Assembly: GCF_031143425.1 (NCBI RefSeq) | Contig: NC_090445.1 | Location: 1,579,548,049-1,579,612,048 of the forward strand | From: Pleurodeles waltl | Taxonomy: Eukaryota; Chordata; Amphibia; Caudata; Salamandridae | Reading direction: 5' to 3' | DNA length: 64,000 nucleotides | Part shown: positions 12,698-25,720 of the stretch, piece by piece | Layout of the letters: every line of letters begins with the position of its first letter | Numbering within the stretch: the stretch's first letter is position 1 | The notes under the pieces: model-generated | The model's database searches: none | Told to the model about the DNA's origin: nothing | Seen by the model: only the letters and a program-made list of their open reading frames with translations | Translations under genes and position numbers: made by a program

Positions 12698-13520
12698 ATG
12701 CAGCGTCCTGGCCACGGGAAAGAGACTCAAGGGTCGGGCTCTAAAACATCTCCTGTGCCTAGTGGAAGGACCTGCTTGCACATAGACTCACTGGTGGTCC
12801 TGCAGAACAAGTTCAACTCTATTGTTCTGGCTATTTAAGATTCAAAGGAATCCCTTGAATGCAAAATAGATATGGTGGTGCTGGATCTGGGTCTCCTGAG
12901 AGCTGACCACCGTAAGTTGAGGGTACGTATTGCTGCCACTAAACCTAACTTGCAGGAAATGGTCCCCACAACAGACTATCTGAAAACCCAGATGGATGAG
13001 GTGGTGGGCCGAGTGTGTGTCCTCAAAGCTTGAGTAGAGGACTCAGAGGGCTGTGCCCATAGAAACAATGTCAGGGTGGTGTGTAAGCCCGAGAAATTAG
13101 AGGGCACAGATATGGTGGCCTTCCTCGAGACATGGTTGCAGGAGAAGGTAACACCTGAGGGCTTGTCCCCCCTTCTTCGCACTGTAAAGAACCCATAGAG
13201 TGCTGGTCCAACCACTGGCTCCTGTAGGGGCACCTCAACCCATTGTGGCATGCTTCCTACACTTTAGACACAGAAACCACCTCTTTAAATGCACCAGGGA
13301 TCTTGGGGAATTGCTGTTTGATAACAGTGGAGAGATACTCTTCCCAGATTTCACTCTCATAGTACAGAGGCAAAGGGCCTCGTTCCTGTATACCAAGCAG
13401 AAGCTCAGGTGCCTTGATATTAAATATCCCATGCTGTTCCCCCCAGGGTTGTGGGTTGTCACTGACCAAGGCACAATATTTATTCTGGAGCCCAACGAGG
13501 TGTGGGATTGGCTGACTTGA
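12698..13520 (+). pseudogene. L1/Tx1-type LINE ORF1, broken
   Basis: Starting at the ATG at 12698, a frame with several stops shows a polar, coiled-coil-like N-terminal part. Near 13055-13125 comes RNNVRVVCKPEKLEGTDM with a following FLETWL, the conserved RNA-recognition start of L1 ORF1 proteins. The segment 13255-13520 (HRNHLFKCTRDLGEL, then LFPDFTLIVQRQR, and KYPMLFPPGLWVV) matches the C-terminal domain. L1 ORF1 is the RNA-binding chaperone of the retrotransposition particle. Stops near 12836 and 13031 and at least one frameshift make it non-functional. ORF2 follows on the same strand. Confidence 0.75.
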
Positions 13521-14183
13521 GTCCTGAAACTTGGGGATGGGGCAGGTGCCCTCACGCTCGACCTCAAAACAGATGAGGATGGAGTAGGGCCCCACAGCAG
13601 AGCAAGTGTGCAGAGACTGCCAGAGTGCTGTTAGGGCAGCAGCTAAGCTTGCAAACTCCAGCCCTAAGCAGCGTTCCCCTGAGGAGAAGGAGGCCGCTTC
13701 CAGAGTTGGGATTCACCTGCGGTCACCCTGCAAACAGCAGATGTGGTTCATTGAAAATTTGCCCATCCTATGCTGACCACTTTTGTCCCTTTCTTTTTGT
13801 TCTCTCTCTTCTTTTCTTCCATGTGGTCTTGGGTGAGGGGAGCTGCTGCTCCCCCCCTACTGTTTGCTGAGGGGACTCCCCCCTTAACTATAGCCTCAGG
13901 GGTTCCTCTTTTTTCTGTCAATGGTTGTGGGCGGGGGTACTTTGTCAGACACTCATTTCCTTTTGGGGGACTGTGTCTCACTTCTGTCACCCCTCAAGTA
14001 CAACTGTGGGCATATTTTTGTCCTACAGAATTGTTTAGTGGGGTGGGGGTGTTGGATTGTTTGTTTGATTTTCTTAGGGAGTTTGTGCCTGGCTACTCGT
14101 TCTTCTCTCCTGCCTGGGTGTGTATGTGCTGCCCTCTCCTGTTACACCTGTGCCCTGAGGCTTATGTTTGGGTTATGGTGTTC

Positions 14184-16342
14184 ATGATAGGGGATGCTGC
14201 ACGTAATTACAAACTCCTCTCCTGGAATGTTTGGGGTCTGCATAGCATGGTGAAGCATTATAAGGTGTTAGCCTTAGGGGAATCCATGTGGCCTTCCTAA
14301 AGGAAAATCATTTAAATGCTAAAGAGCGGACTGCCCTCTGCAAAAGGTGGCAGGGCCAGGGAGTATTTGCCACATATTCTGCGTTTGCTGGGGGCACCCT
14401 GATATGAGTGAAACCAGGTGTCCTATTTCAATGTACTAGTAGGACAACAGATACTGAGAGGGTACTACTCTGTCTTGATGGGTCAATTGGATGGCCAGAA
14501 TATTACTTTTGTTAACCCCTAGTGTCAACCAATCTCAGATTTTTGAGAAGCTATCTCAGGTGTTGGCCCCCTTTTTGCCACAGGTGCTAATTATTGGTGG
14601 CAATTTTGACTGTGTGGCCAACACGGACCTAGATTGGTCTCATTCCCCACTCTGCGACTCCCCTACTGTCCGCTTGGCCTGGAAATTCTCTTCTTGGCAG
14701 AGACATTGGAGCTTGGTGGTAGGTTGGCGACAGTATCACCCGCAAGATTGTGATTACTACTTCCATTCGATCATGCATGCACTTCACGTTCACCTTGGCA
14801 CCTTTTTATGCTCTCTTGATATCCTGGGGGCACTTGCGTCCATTGAATACGTGTCCCTTACTATTTTCGACCATAATCCCCTGTTGCTGACATTACGATG
14901 GGGTGTGAAACACACCTGCATTCCTAGTTGGCGCCTGAAGATGACGAGCCTCGAGGACCTCACATTCCACAAAACAATTAGGGAGGGTATTCAGCATTAT
15001 TTTGATAAGAATGCTGGCTCCGCTTCCTCTCTTCTCGTGGAGTGGGGGGTCTTTAAGGTTGTCATTCAGGGGCATTGTTTGTCAGTCTGCAGGAGTCTGG
15101 AAGACCCTGTTGCATGATATTGGGGTTCATGAATGGGCCCTTAGAGAACTAGAGCATGTGCTCCTGGCGAGACCGGACTTGCATCAAGAGCTGCTAAAAG
15201 AAAATGTGAGTTTAGTAGAACATATAGAACTCCTCTGAAGTTTCAGTCACAAAACCTATATGGTCAGGGGACACGCTGAAGGGGACAGATTTGGTCCCTT
15301 GTTGCCTGGGTTGGGTAACCTCTCTTGCTGCGAGTCACCAATTTTGGACTTGGTAGTGCCAGACGGTACCCTCCAATATAAGCAGGAGGAAGTAAACCAC
15401 TCCTTTACAGACTTTTACTCTCATTTATATTCGGCAAGGGAGGCACCACAATATTGTCACATTCGTGAGCGATTACCTAATTTACCACCTGGTAGGTTAA
15501 ACCGTGAGGTGGTAGACAAACTGGGTGAGAATATTACAGAGGAGGAAATCCGAGTTGAGGTCCGACACATAGCTCACCAGTACGGGACAGATGGCCTCCC
15601 AGGATAGTTTTTTGCCGCTTACATTAACCTCCTGGTGGCCTTGTACAAACATGCACTGACCTCTAAGATGCTGCTCCCCACCCTGTGGAAGACCCTAATT
15701 ATTTCTCTGCTGAAGCCAGGGAAGCTTCGGGTAGAGCTAGGGCACTGTTTTGTCTCCTGGACATTTTTGCTATACGCAGACCCTGTTGGATCTGTACTGG
15801 CTGCACAATCTCACAGCAGTATAGTGTAAGGTGTGGAACCCGACAGGGCAGCTCGCTGTTCCCTCTGCTTTTTGCCCTCAAGGTGAAGCCATTGGCATGC
15901 AGGGCATGCAGTGGGCCGCCCTTTGCAGGCATTCGGACCTGTGGGGTGTCTTATTTTATCTCCCTCTATGTGGATGATCTGGTGCTCCATCTAAAGGATC
16001 TGTGCACGAAAACAGAGAAGGCGTCATATTTACTTATGATATTTGAACAGGCAGGTGGTCTCCCAGTGAACTAAAGACCACCCCGTTCCCTATCTCTGGG
16101 GACAAGAAGGAACTTCCGGGCGTGGGTAGCATGCATTGGGAGCTAACCGTAGTGCAATTTCTCTGGGTCTGGGTTCATCAAACTCTTCCCGACCTCTTAA
16201 AGGGCAATATAGGGAGAGGGGAGACATCTCTGCGTGTGAGTGTGGGGTTTTGGAAGACATTGCTCCTCTCAGTTGCGGGTCGAATTGCCATAGCTAAGAT
16301 GGCAGTACTGCCTCATATTATTTTGCTGCACTCCTTCTAGTG
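14184..16342 (+). pseudogene. L1/Tx1-type LINE ORF2, 5' part (endonuclease and reverse transcriptase)
   Basis: The frame opens with YKLLSWNVWGLHSMVKHYK near 14205, the start of an L1 endonuclease. Later segments carry the thumb/finger region (GENITEEEIRVEVRHIAHQYG near 15520-15585), the GTRQGSSLFPLLFAL motif near 15838-15880 and an intact YVDD at 15967-15978. The final part, AGRIAIAKMAVLPHIILLHS at 16276-16333, runs into a hAT-like insertion. Multiple stops and frameshifts are present. The protein continues at 18474, 26391, 27927 and 28984 after insertions are skipped. Confidence 0.8.
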
Positions 16343-17017
16343 ATTATGGCTGGGTGGTGAACTCTGCTCTGCTGGTGGAGTCCACAGAGTTTTGGCACTC
16401 TGGGTTTGACAAAAAAACCTCTGCCAGCCAGCAGCAGGGTGGAGTTCACCGGTGGGCCACTCATCCACACCTAGAAGCAATACGCCCTTCAAATCTTTGA
16501 GCAAGGTGATGCTTACACAATCCCTCAAAATGCCTTTTATTCAACAATCAACAGTAAAACAATGGGTAACATGAAGCCAACGCATGACTTCTGCCTCTGG
16601 GTCTGGGTTCATCAAACTGTTCCCGACCTCTTAAAGGGCAATATAGGGAGAGGGGAGACATCTCTGCGTGTGAGTGTGGGGTTTTGGAAGACATTGCTCC
16701 TCTCAGTGGCGGGTCGAATTGCCATAGCTAAGGTGGCAGCACTGCCTCATATTTTTTTGAAGCACTCCTTCTAGTGATTATGGCTGGGTGGTGAACTCTG
16801 CTCTGCTGGTGGAGTCCACAGAGTTTTGGCACTCTGGGTTTGACAAAAAAACCTCTGCAGGGCAGAGTTCACCGGTGGGCCACTCATCCACACTTAGAAG
16901 CAATACGCCCTTCAAATTTTTGAGCAAGGTGATGCTTACCCAATCCCTCAAAATGCCATTTATTCAACAATCAACAGTAAAACAGTGGGTAACATGAAGC
17001 CAACGCATGACTTCTGC
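16161..17017. repeat. segmental tandem duplication (about 434 bp, two copies)
   Basis: Copy 1 is 16161-16594 and copy 2 is 16595-17017. The offset is 434 bases until a short deletion in copy 2 (near 16858) reduces it to 423. Each copy begins in L1 ORF2 text and crosses the junction into the hAT-like insertion, so the duplication happened after that insertion. The copies differ by few bases, which suggests a recent event. Confidence 0.9.
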
Positions 17018-18464
17018 TTCAAGGCACACTTGCCACTGTAAAATACCTCCGAATCAGGGATTCGTTGTACAGTGTAAAGGCAAGGGCCCAGCTCTGGCTA
17101 TACACAATGTGTCATAGAAACAAGACCGAAACAGTCTGCGCACATAGACACCGATGAGCTAAACATGCTTCACTTTGGTACCCTCCCACATTCGGGAACC
17201 TGAGCAATGCAGTGAGAGCCCAGGACCTGGAGAGCCTGTCTAAGGATCCCAAACCAAAATCCCCTTCACCGGTCAGTTTCTGCTTAAGTAGGGCTACGTG
17301 AGACCTGGGCGATGAAGGCCATCAAAACGTTCTCAGGCTAGTGCCATGGTGCCCTTTGGAGCAAGGGAGGCTGGGGCAGAGCTGCGGTGGGTTGGTCGGG
17401 GCTTAGCAGGTGTTAAGGGGTTGTGGCTGAGAGGCCTGGGTGCCGTGACCAAGGAGCATCACAGGCTTTTTTCCTTTCTGACAAAATGCATTAAAAACAG
17501 CAATGACATCAAAATCCATGTGGCACATGACATTCCAAAGGAAAATTGAAAACTGGGCTGCACTTTACACTCAGCCCAAAATGAAGACGCCATTTGTCCT
17601 GCAACAGCCAAAGGGACTCCTACCTAAGGGTTTGCTTTCTGCCTGTCGGCGACAAGCTGCTGCAAGCTGCTGCTGCTGAGAGACTGCACCAGTGCCAGCT
17701 CTGTTTCCAGGCCTCCCTCCTTTCACTGTCCTCAGCAACCTAGGAGCAGGGGGCAGAGGGAGGCAGAGAGCCAGGTCACTGGCAGTGGGGACCCTGGACA
17801 CAGAAAACATTCAGACCCTTGTCTTGCTGTCTCTTTTATGTGAACACATGCATGGGCATTATTTGCATATGAGGGGGATGTGTGCGTGGAAAAAAGGAAA
17901 CTTGCAGTCAGAACTCCACGGAAAAGAATCTGCCTCCCCAGAGTCCCTGGGAAAGGAAGTGGTGTTCTGGGGTACGGTGCTGAGGCCAGCAGGGAGAGCT
18001 AGAGACTGGGAGAGTGTCTGCTGATGAGTAGTAATCCCTACCAGATAGAGATTTGTGTGGCCTGAGAGAGTGTCTTACAGCCCAGTGGGAAGGAAGGCTA
18101 GGCACTTTGTAAAAATGGCAGACTGCTGGAATTGAGCTGGTTTGCCGCTTGCTGCTAGTGCTGGGCCCTAAAGAAAAGGCCTTCTGAGGAAGGTGTGCAA
18201 GTGCAGAAAAAGCAAGTGCAAGACAGAAGGTGTACTTGGCCATCCGTAGCAAGGTTGTGAAGGAGGGCAGTTGGTGAAGGGAAGTGTGTTGCATGCATAT
18301 TCACCACTCCTGTGTGCACTCACACTGCTTATGCGTACATTCACATTTTAGTTATGACCGGGTGACATTCCCACGCACACTGAGCTCCGCTGAATTTCAC
18401 AGAGTTTTTGGATGACTCAGCAAAATTCTGCAGAGTAGAACTCCATGAGCTTCTCCCACCCTTA
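16346..18464. mobile_element. hAT-like non-autonomous element inside L1 ORF2
   Basis: CTAGTGATT at 16337-16345 recurs at 18465-18473. Taking CTAGTGAT as an 8-bp target duplication, the element runs from TATGGCTGGG to the inverse of TAAGGGTGGG, matching at 8 of 10 terminal bases. L1 text stops on the left with the LPHIILLHS segment and resumes on the right with LDSILIDLIWNKGQ. Within it lies one extra copy of its own left part from the tandem duplication. No transposase frame is visible. An end of similar type occurs at 29432. Confidence 0.6.
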
Positions 18465-18473
18465 CTAGTGATT

Positions 18474-18552
18474 CAGTGTGCTACTTTAAGGGACCTGGAT
18501 TCTATTCTCATTGATCTTATATGGAATAAGGGACAGCGGAGTGTTGCTTTAA
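18474..18552 (+). pseudogene. L1 ORF2 fragment between two insertions
   Basis: This 79-bp piece reads LRDLDSILIDLIWNKGQRSVAL, the conserved L1 segment that follows the LPxxLY region. It ends exactly at a TTAA (18549-18552) where the piggyBac-like element begins. The same reading frame continues at the second TTAA at 26391-26394. Confidence 0.85.
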
Positions 18553-19479
18553 CCCCTTCACTGCCAGGCCTTTTCCCCCTCCTGTGCCAGGCCTTTTTTT
18601 GCCTATTTGGGGCAGTTCGCGCTTAGGCCCTCATAACTTTTTGTCCACATAAGCTAACCAAGCCAAATTTGCGTCCTTTTTTTCCAACATCCTAGGGATT
18701 CTAGAGGTACCCAGACTTTGTGGGTTCCCCTGAAGGAGGCCAAGAAATTGGCCAAAATACAGTGAAAATTTCGTTTTTTTCAAAAAAATTGGAAAAAGTG
18801 GCTGCAGAAGAAGGCTTGTGGTTTTTCCCCTGAAAATGGCATCAACAAAGGGTTTGCGGTGCTAAACTCAGCAGCTTCTCAGCTTTCAGGAACAGGCAGA
18901 CTTGAATCAGAAAACCCATTTTTTCAACACAATTTTGGCATTTTACTGGGGCATACCCCATTTGTGCAATTTTGTGTGCTTTCAGCCTCCTTCCAGTCAG
19001 TGACAGGAATGGTCATGAAACCAATGCTGGATCCCAGAAACCTAAACATTTCTGAAAAGTAGACAAAATTCTGAATTCAGCAAGGGGTCATTTGTGTAGA
19101 TCCTACAAGGGTTTCCTACAGAAAATCACAGCTGAAAAAGAAAAATATTGAAATTGAGGTGAAAAAACCATCAATTTTTCTCTACGTTTTACTCTGTAAC
19201 TTTTCCCTGCAATGTCAGATTATCGAAAGCAATATACCGTTACGTCTGCTGTACTCCTCTGGTTGGATTGGATATATAGGGTTTGTAGGTTCATCAAGAA
19301 CCCGAGGAACCCAGAGCCAATAAATGAGCTGCACCCTGCAGTGCGTTTTCATTCTATACCGGGTATACAGCAATTCATTTGCTGAAATATAAGGAGTAAA
19401 AAATTGCTATCAAGAAAACCTTTGCATTTCCAAAAAGGGCACAAGATAAGGTGTTGAGGAGCAGTGGTTATTTGCACAT

Positions 19480-22400
19480 CTCTGAATTTCGGGGTGACCA
19501 TAGTAGCACGTGAATTACAGGGAATTTCTCAAATAGATGTCTTTTTTACACACACTCCTATATTTGGAAGGAAAAAATGTAGAGAAAGACAAGGGGCAAT
19601 AGTACTTGTTTTGGTAATCTATGTTCCCCCAAGTCTCCCGATAAAAATGGTACCTCACTTGTGTGGGTAGGCCTAGCACCCGCGACAGGATATGCCCCAA
19701 AACACAACGTGGACACATCACAGAAAACAGAGCTGTTTTTAACAAAGTGACTACCTGTAGATTTTGGCCTCTAGCTCAGCCGCCACCTAGGGAAACCTAC
19801 CAAACCTGTGCATTTCTGAAAACTAGAGACCTAGGGGAATCCAAGGAGGGGTGACTTGTGTGGCTCGGACCAGGTTCTGTTACCCAGAATCCTTTGCAAA
19901 CCTCAAAATTTGGCTAAAAAAACACATGTTCCTCACATTTCTGTGGCAGAAAGTTCTGGAATCTGAGAGGAGCCACAAATTTCCTTCCACCCAGCGTTCC
20001 CCCACGTCTCCCGATAAAAATGATACCTCACTTGTGTTGGTAGGCCTAGCGCCCGCGACAGGATATGCCCCAAAACACAACGTGGACATATCACAGAAAA
20101 CAGAGCTGTTTTTAGCAAAGTGACTACCTGTAGATTTTGGCCTCTAGCTCAGCCGCCACCTAGGGAAACCTACCAAACCTGTGCATTTCTGAAAACTAGA
20201 GACCTAGGGGAATCCAAGGAGGGGTGACTTGCGGGGCTCGGACCAGGTTCTGTTACCCAGAATCCTTTGCAAACCTCAAAATTTGGCTAAAAAAACACAT
20301 GTTCCTCACATTTCTGTGGCAGAAAGTTCTGGAATCTGAGAGGAGCCACAAATTTCCTTCCACCCAGCGTTCCCCCACGACTCCCGATAAAAATGATACC
20401 TCACTTGTGTGGGTAGGCCTAGCGCCCGCGACAGGATATGCCCCAAAACACAACGTGGACATATCACTGAAAACAGAGCTGTTTTTAGCAAAGTGACTAC
20501 CTGTAGATTTTGGCCTCTAGCTCAGCCGCCACCTAGGGAAACCTACCAAACCTGTGCATTTCTGAAAACTAGAGACCTAGGGGAATCCAAGGAGGGGTGA
20601 CTTGCGGGGCTCGGACCAGGTTCTGTTACCCAGAATCCTTTGCAAATCTCAAAATTTGGCTAAAAAAACACATGTTCCTCACATTTCTGTGGCAGAAAGT
20701 TCTGGAATCTGAGAGGAGCCACAAATTTCCTTCCACCCAGCGTTCCCCCACGTCTCCCGATAAAAATTATACCTCACTTGTGTGGGTAGGCCTAGCGCCC
20801 GCGACAGGATATGCCCCAAAACACAACGTGGACATATCACAGAAAACAGAGCTGTTTTTAGCAAAGTGACTACCTGTAGATTTTGGCCTCTAGCTCAGCC
20901 GCCACCTAGGGAAACCTACCAAACCTGTGCATTTCTGAAAACTAGAGACCTAGGGGAATCCAAGGAGGGGTGACTTGCGGGGCTCGGACCAGGTTCTGTT
21001 ACCCAGAATCCTTTGCAAACCTCAAAATTTGGCTAAAAAAACACATGTTCCTCACATTTCTGTGGCAGAAAGTTCTGGAATCTGAGAGGAGCCACAAATT
21101 TCCTTCCACCCAGCGTTCCCCCACGTCTCCCGATAAAAATGATACCTCACTTGTGTGGGTAGGCCTAGCGCCCGCGACAGGATATGCCCCAAAACACAAC
21201 GTGGACATATCACAGAAAACAGAGCTGTTTTTAGCAAAGTGACTACCTGTAGATTTTGGCCTCTAGCTCAGCCGCCACCTAGGGAAACCTACCAAACCTG
21301 TGCATTTCTGAAAACTAGAGACCTAGGGGAATCCAAGGAGGGGTGACTTGCGGGGCTCGGACCAGGTTCTGTTACCCAGAATCCTTTGCAAATCTCAAAA
21401 TTTTGCTAAAAAAACACATGTTCCTCACATTTCTGTGGCAGAAAGTTCTGGAATCTGAGAGCAGCCACAAATTTCCTTCCACCCAGCGTTCCCCCACGTC
21501 TCCCGATAAAAATGATACCTCACTTGTGTGGGTAGGCCTAGCGCCCGCGACAGGATATGCCCCAAAACACAACGTGGACATATCACAGAAAACAGAGCTG
21601 TTTTTAGCAAAGTGACTACCTGTAGATTTTGGCCTTTAGCTCAGCCGCCACCTAGGGAAACCTACCAAACCTGTGCATTTCTGAAAACTAGAGACCTAGG
21701 GGAATCCAAGGAAGGGTGACTTGTGTGGCTCGGACCAGGTTCTGTTACCCAGAATCCTTTGCAAACCTCAAAATTTGGCTAAAAAAACACATGTTCCTCA
21801 CATTTCTGTGGCAGAAAGTTCTGGAATCTGAGAGGAGCCACAAATTTCCTTCCACCCAGCGTTCCCCCACGTCTCCCGATAAAAATGATACCTCACTTGT
21901 GTGGGTAGGCCTAGCGCCCGCAACAGGATATGCCCCAAAACACAACGTGGACACATCACAGAAAACAGAGCTGTTTTTAGCAAAGTGACTACCTGGAGAT
22001 TTTGGCCTCTAGCTCAGCCGCCACCTAGGGAAACCTACCAAACCTGTACATTTCTGAAAACTAGAGACCTAGGGGAATCCAAGGAGGGGTGACTTGTGTG
22101 GCTCGGACCAGGTTCTGTTACCCAGAATCCTTTGCAAACCTCAAAATTTGGCTAAAAAAACACATGTCCCTCACATTTCTGTGGCAGAAAGTTCTGGAAT
22201 CTGAGAGGAGCTACAAATTTCCTTCCACCCAGCGTTCCCCCAAGTCTCCCGATAAAAATGATACCTCACTTGCGTGGGTAGGCCTAGCGCCGGCGACAGG
22301 AAACACCCCAAAGCGCAACGTGGACACATCCTAAATTTTGGAAAAAAACAGAGGTGTTTTTTGCGAAGTGCCTACCTGTAGATTTTGGCCTCTAGCTCAG

Positions 22401-24300
22401 CCGGCACCTAGGGAAACCTACCAAACCTGTGCATTTCTGAAAACTAGAGACCTAGGGGAATCCAAGGAGGGGTGACTTGCGGGGCTCGGACCAGGTTCTG
22501 TTACCCAGAATCCTTTGCAAACCTCAAAATGTGGCTAAAAATACACATGTTACTCACATTTCTGTGGCAGAAAGTTCTGGAATCTGAGAGGAGCCACAAA
22601 TTTCCTTCTACCCAGCGTTCCCCCAAGTCTCCCGATAAAAATGATACCTCACTTGCGTGGGTAGGCCTAGCGCCGGCGACAGGAAACACCCCAAAGCGCA
22701 ACGTGGACACATCCTAAATTTTGGAAAAAAACAGAGGTGTTTTTTGCGAAGTGCCTACCTGTAGATTTTGGCCTCTAGCTCAGCCGGCACCTAGGGAAAC
22801 CTACCAAACCTGTGCATTTCTGAAAACTAGAGACCTAGGGGAATCCAAGGAGGGGTGACTTGCGGGGCTCGGACCAGGTTCTGTTACCCAGAATCCTTTG
22901 CAAACCTCAAAATTTGGCTAAAAAAACACATGTCCCTCACATTTCTGTGGCAGAAAGTTCTGGAATCTGAGAGGAGCCACAAATTTCCTTCTACCCAGCG
23001 TTCCCCCAAGTCTCCCGATAAAAATGATACCTCACTTGCGTGGGTAGGCCTAGCGCCGGCGACAGGAAACACCCCAAAGCGCAACGTGGACACATCCTAA
23101 ATTTTGGAAAAAAACAGAGGTGTTTTTTGCGAAGTGCCTACCTGTAGATTTTGGCCTCTAGCTCAGCCGGCACCTAGGGAAACCTACCAAACCTGTGCAT
23201 TTCTGAAAACTAGAGACCTAGGGGAATCCAAGGAGGGGTGACTTGCGGGGCTCGGACCAGGTTCTGTTACCCAGAATCCTTTGCAAACCTCAACATTTGG
23301 CTAAAAAAACACATGTCCCTCACATTTCTGTGGCAGAAAGTTCTGGAATCTGAGAGGAGCTACAAATTTCCTTCCACCCAGCGTTCCCTAAAGTCTCCCG
23401 ATAAAAATGATACCTCACTTGCGTGGGTAGGCCTAGCGCCGGCGACAGGAAACACCCCAAAGCGCAACGTGGACACATCCTAAATTTTGGAAAAAAACAG
23501 AGGTGTTTTTTGCGAAGTGCCTACCTGTAGATTTTGGCCTCTAGCTCAGCCGGCACCTAGGGAAACCTACCAAACCTGTGCATTTCTGAAAACTAGAGAC
23601 CTAGGGGAATCCAAGGAGGGGTGACTTGCGGGGCTCGGACCAGGTTCTGTTACCCAGAATCCTTTGCAAACCTCAAAATTTGGCTAAAAAAACACATGTT
23701 CCTCACATTTCTGTGGCAGAAAGTTCTGGAATCTGAGAGGAGCCACAAATTTCCTTCTACCCAGCGTTCCCCCAAGTCTCCCGATAAAAATGATACCTCC
23801 CTTGTGTGGGTAGGACTAGCGCCCACAAAAGGAAAGTGCCCAAAACACAACGTGGACACATCACATTTTTTTATAAAAAGCAGTGCCTACCTGTGGATTT
23901 TGGCCTGTAGCTCAGCCGACACCTGAGGAAACCTAGCAAACCAGTGCATTTTTGAAAACTAGAAACCCAGGGGAATCCAAGATGGGGTGACTTGCGGGGC
24001 TCTGACCAGGTTATGTTACCCAGAATCCTTTGCAAACATCAAAATTTGGCCCAAAAAACACTTTTTCCTCTCATTTCGGTGACAGAAAGTTCTGGAATCT
24101 GAGAGGAGCCACAAATTTCCTTCCACCCAGCGTTCCCCTAAGTCTCTCGATAAAAATGGTACATCACTTCTGTGGGTAGGCCTAGCGCCCACAAAAGGAA
24201 ATGGCCCAAAACACAACGTGGACACAACATATTTTTTCACAGAAAACAGAGGTGTTTTTTGCAAGGTGCCTACCTGTGGTGTTTGGCCTGTAGCTCAGCC
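19480..24300. repeat. satellite-like tandem array, 373-bp and 383-bp units, 11 good copies
   Basis: The phrase around GGCTCGGACCAGGTTCTGTT recurs at starts near 19851, 20224, 20597, 20970, 21343, 21716 and 22089 (period 373), then 22472, 22855, 23238 and 23621 (period 383). The longer type carries a 10-bp addition around CTAAATTTTGGAAA and CCGGCGACAGGAAACACC variants. A degenerate copy precedes the array (19480-19850) and a diverged copy ends it (23990-24300). Central copies are nearly identical, which points to recent homogenisation. The repeated 60-90-residue frames are not genes: neither 373 nor 383 is a multiple of three, and no frame runs through. Confidence 0.97.
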
Positions 24301-24302
24301 GG

Positions 24303-25720
24303 CCCCAGGGGGGGGGGGCAGAAATGCCCTAAAATAAATTTGCCCCCCCAACCCCCACCCTCCCCCGCCGGGAGCGACCCTTGCCTACGGGGTCGCTCCC
24401 CCTGCGTGACATTGGCACCAAAAAACAAATCCCCGGTGCCTAGTGGTTTCTGCCCCCTTGGGGGCAGGTTGACCTAAACTCAGCCAATCTGCCCCCCAGG
24501 GGGGCAGAAATGGCCTAAATACAATTTGTCCCCAGGGGAGCGACTTTTGCCTGATGGGTCGCTCCCCATCTCTAAAAAAAAAAAACAAAGAAAAAAAAGA
24601 AAAATTCCCCTGGCGCCTAGAGGTTTCTGCCCCCCCCCCCCGGGGGCAGATCGGCCTAATAATAGGCAGATCTGCCCCCCGGGGGGGCAGAAATGGCCTA
24701 AAATAAATTTGCCCCCCGAACACCCACCCCCCCCCGGGAGCGACCCTTGCCTACGGGGTCGCTCCCCCTGCGTGACATTGGCGCCAAAAAACAAATCCCC
24801 GGTGCCTAGTGGTTTCTGCCCCCTTGGGGGCAGATTGACCTCAAATTGGCCAATCTGCCCCCAGGGGGGCAGAAATGGTCTAAATACAATTTGCCCCCCC
24901 AGGGGAGCGACCCTTGCCTGATGGGTCGCTCCCCATCTCTAAAAAAAGAAAGAAAAAAAAAAAAAAACACAACAAAAAAATTGCCCTGGTGCCTAGAGTG
25001 TTCTGCCCCCCCCCGGGGGCAGTTCGGCCTAATAATAGGCCGATCTGTCCCCCGGGGGGGCAGAAATGGCCTAAAATAAATTTGCCCCCCCAACCCCCAC
25101 CCCCCCCCCGGGAGCGACCCTTGCCTACGGGGTCGCTCCCCCTGCGTGACATTGGCGCCAAAAAACAAATCCCCGGTGCCTAGTGGTTTCTGCCCCCTTG
25201 GGGGCAGATTGACCTAAAATTGGCCAATCTGCCCCCAGGGGGGCAGAAATGGTCTAAATACAATTTGCCCCCCCAGGGGAGCGACCCTTGCCTGATGGGT
25301 CGCTCCCCATCTCTAAAAAAAGAAACAACCAAAAAAAAAAACACAAAAAAAAAATTGCCCTGGCGCCTAGAGTGTTCTGCCCCCCCCCGGGGGCAGTTCG
25401 GCTTAATAATAGGCCGATCTGTCCCCCGGGGGGGCAGAAATGGCCTAAAATAAATTTGCCACCCCAACCCCCACCCCCCCCCCCGGGAGCGACCCTTGCC
25501 TACGGGGTCGCTCCCCCTGCGTGATATTGGCGCCAAAAAACAAATCACCGGTGCCTAGTGGTTTCTGCCCCCTTTGTTGCGTGACATTCGCGCGCAAAAA
25601 CAAACTCCCTGGTGTCTAATGGTTTCTGCCCCCCTTGGGGGCAGATTGGCCTTATCAAAATAAGGCAGAAATGGCCTAAATATATATTGCCCCGTAGGGG
25701 AGCGACCCTTGCCTAAGGGA
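24303..25720. repeat. GC-rich tandem array of about 372-bp units with hairpin-forming half-units
   Basis: GGGGGCAGAAATGSCCTAAA recurs near 24313, 24684, 25060 and 25434. Each unit has a GGGAGCGACCC...GGGTCGCTCCC hairpin twice (for example 24375-24407 and 24535-24567), CTGCCCCC...GGGGGCAG hairpins, and A-rich linkers. Two related half-units alternate. The many frames on both strands are low-complexity products. Confidence 0.95.

Noticed and set aside
19851..23926. Repeated 60-90-residue open frames, as if a multi-copy gene family
   Set aside because: They follow the 373/383-bp satellite period, occur on both strands at once, and the period is not a multiple of three. The conservation is that of the DNA repeat.
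24385..25548. Pro/Gly-rich open frames on both strands
   Set aside because: They are low-complexity translations of the GC-rich tandem array and its hairpins.
19480..25720. CRISPR-like regularly spaced repeats
   Set aside because: The units are head-to-tail and several hundred bases long without unique spacers, and the context is eukaryotic transposons.
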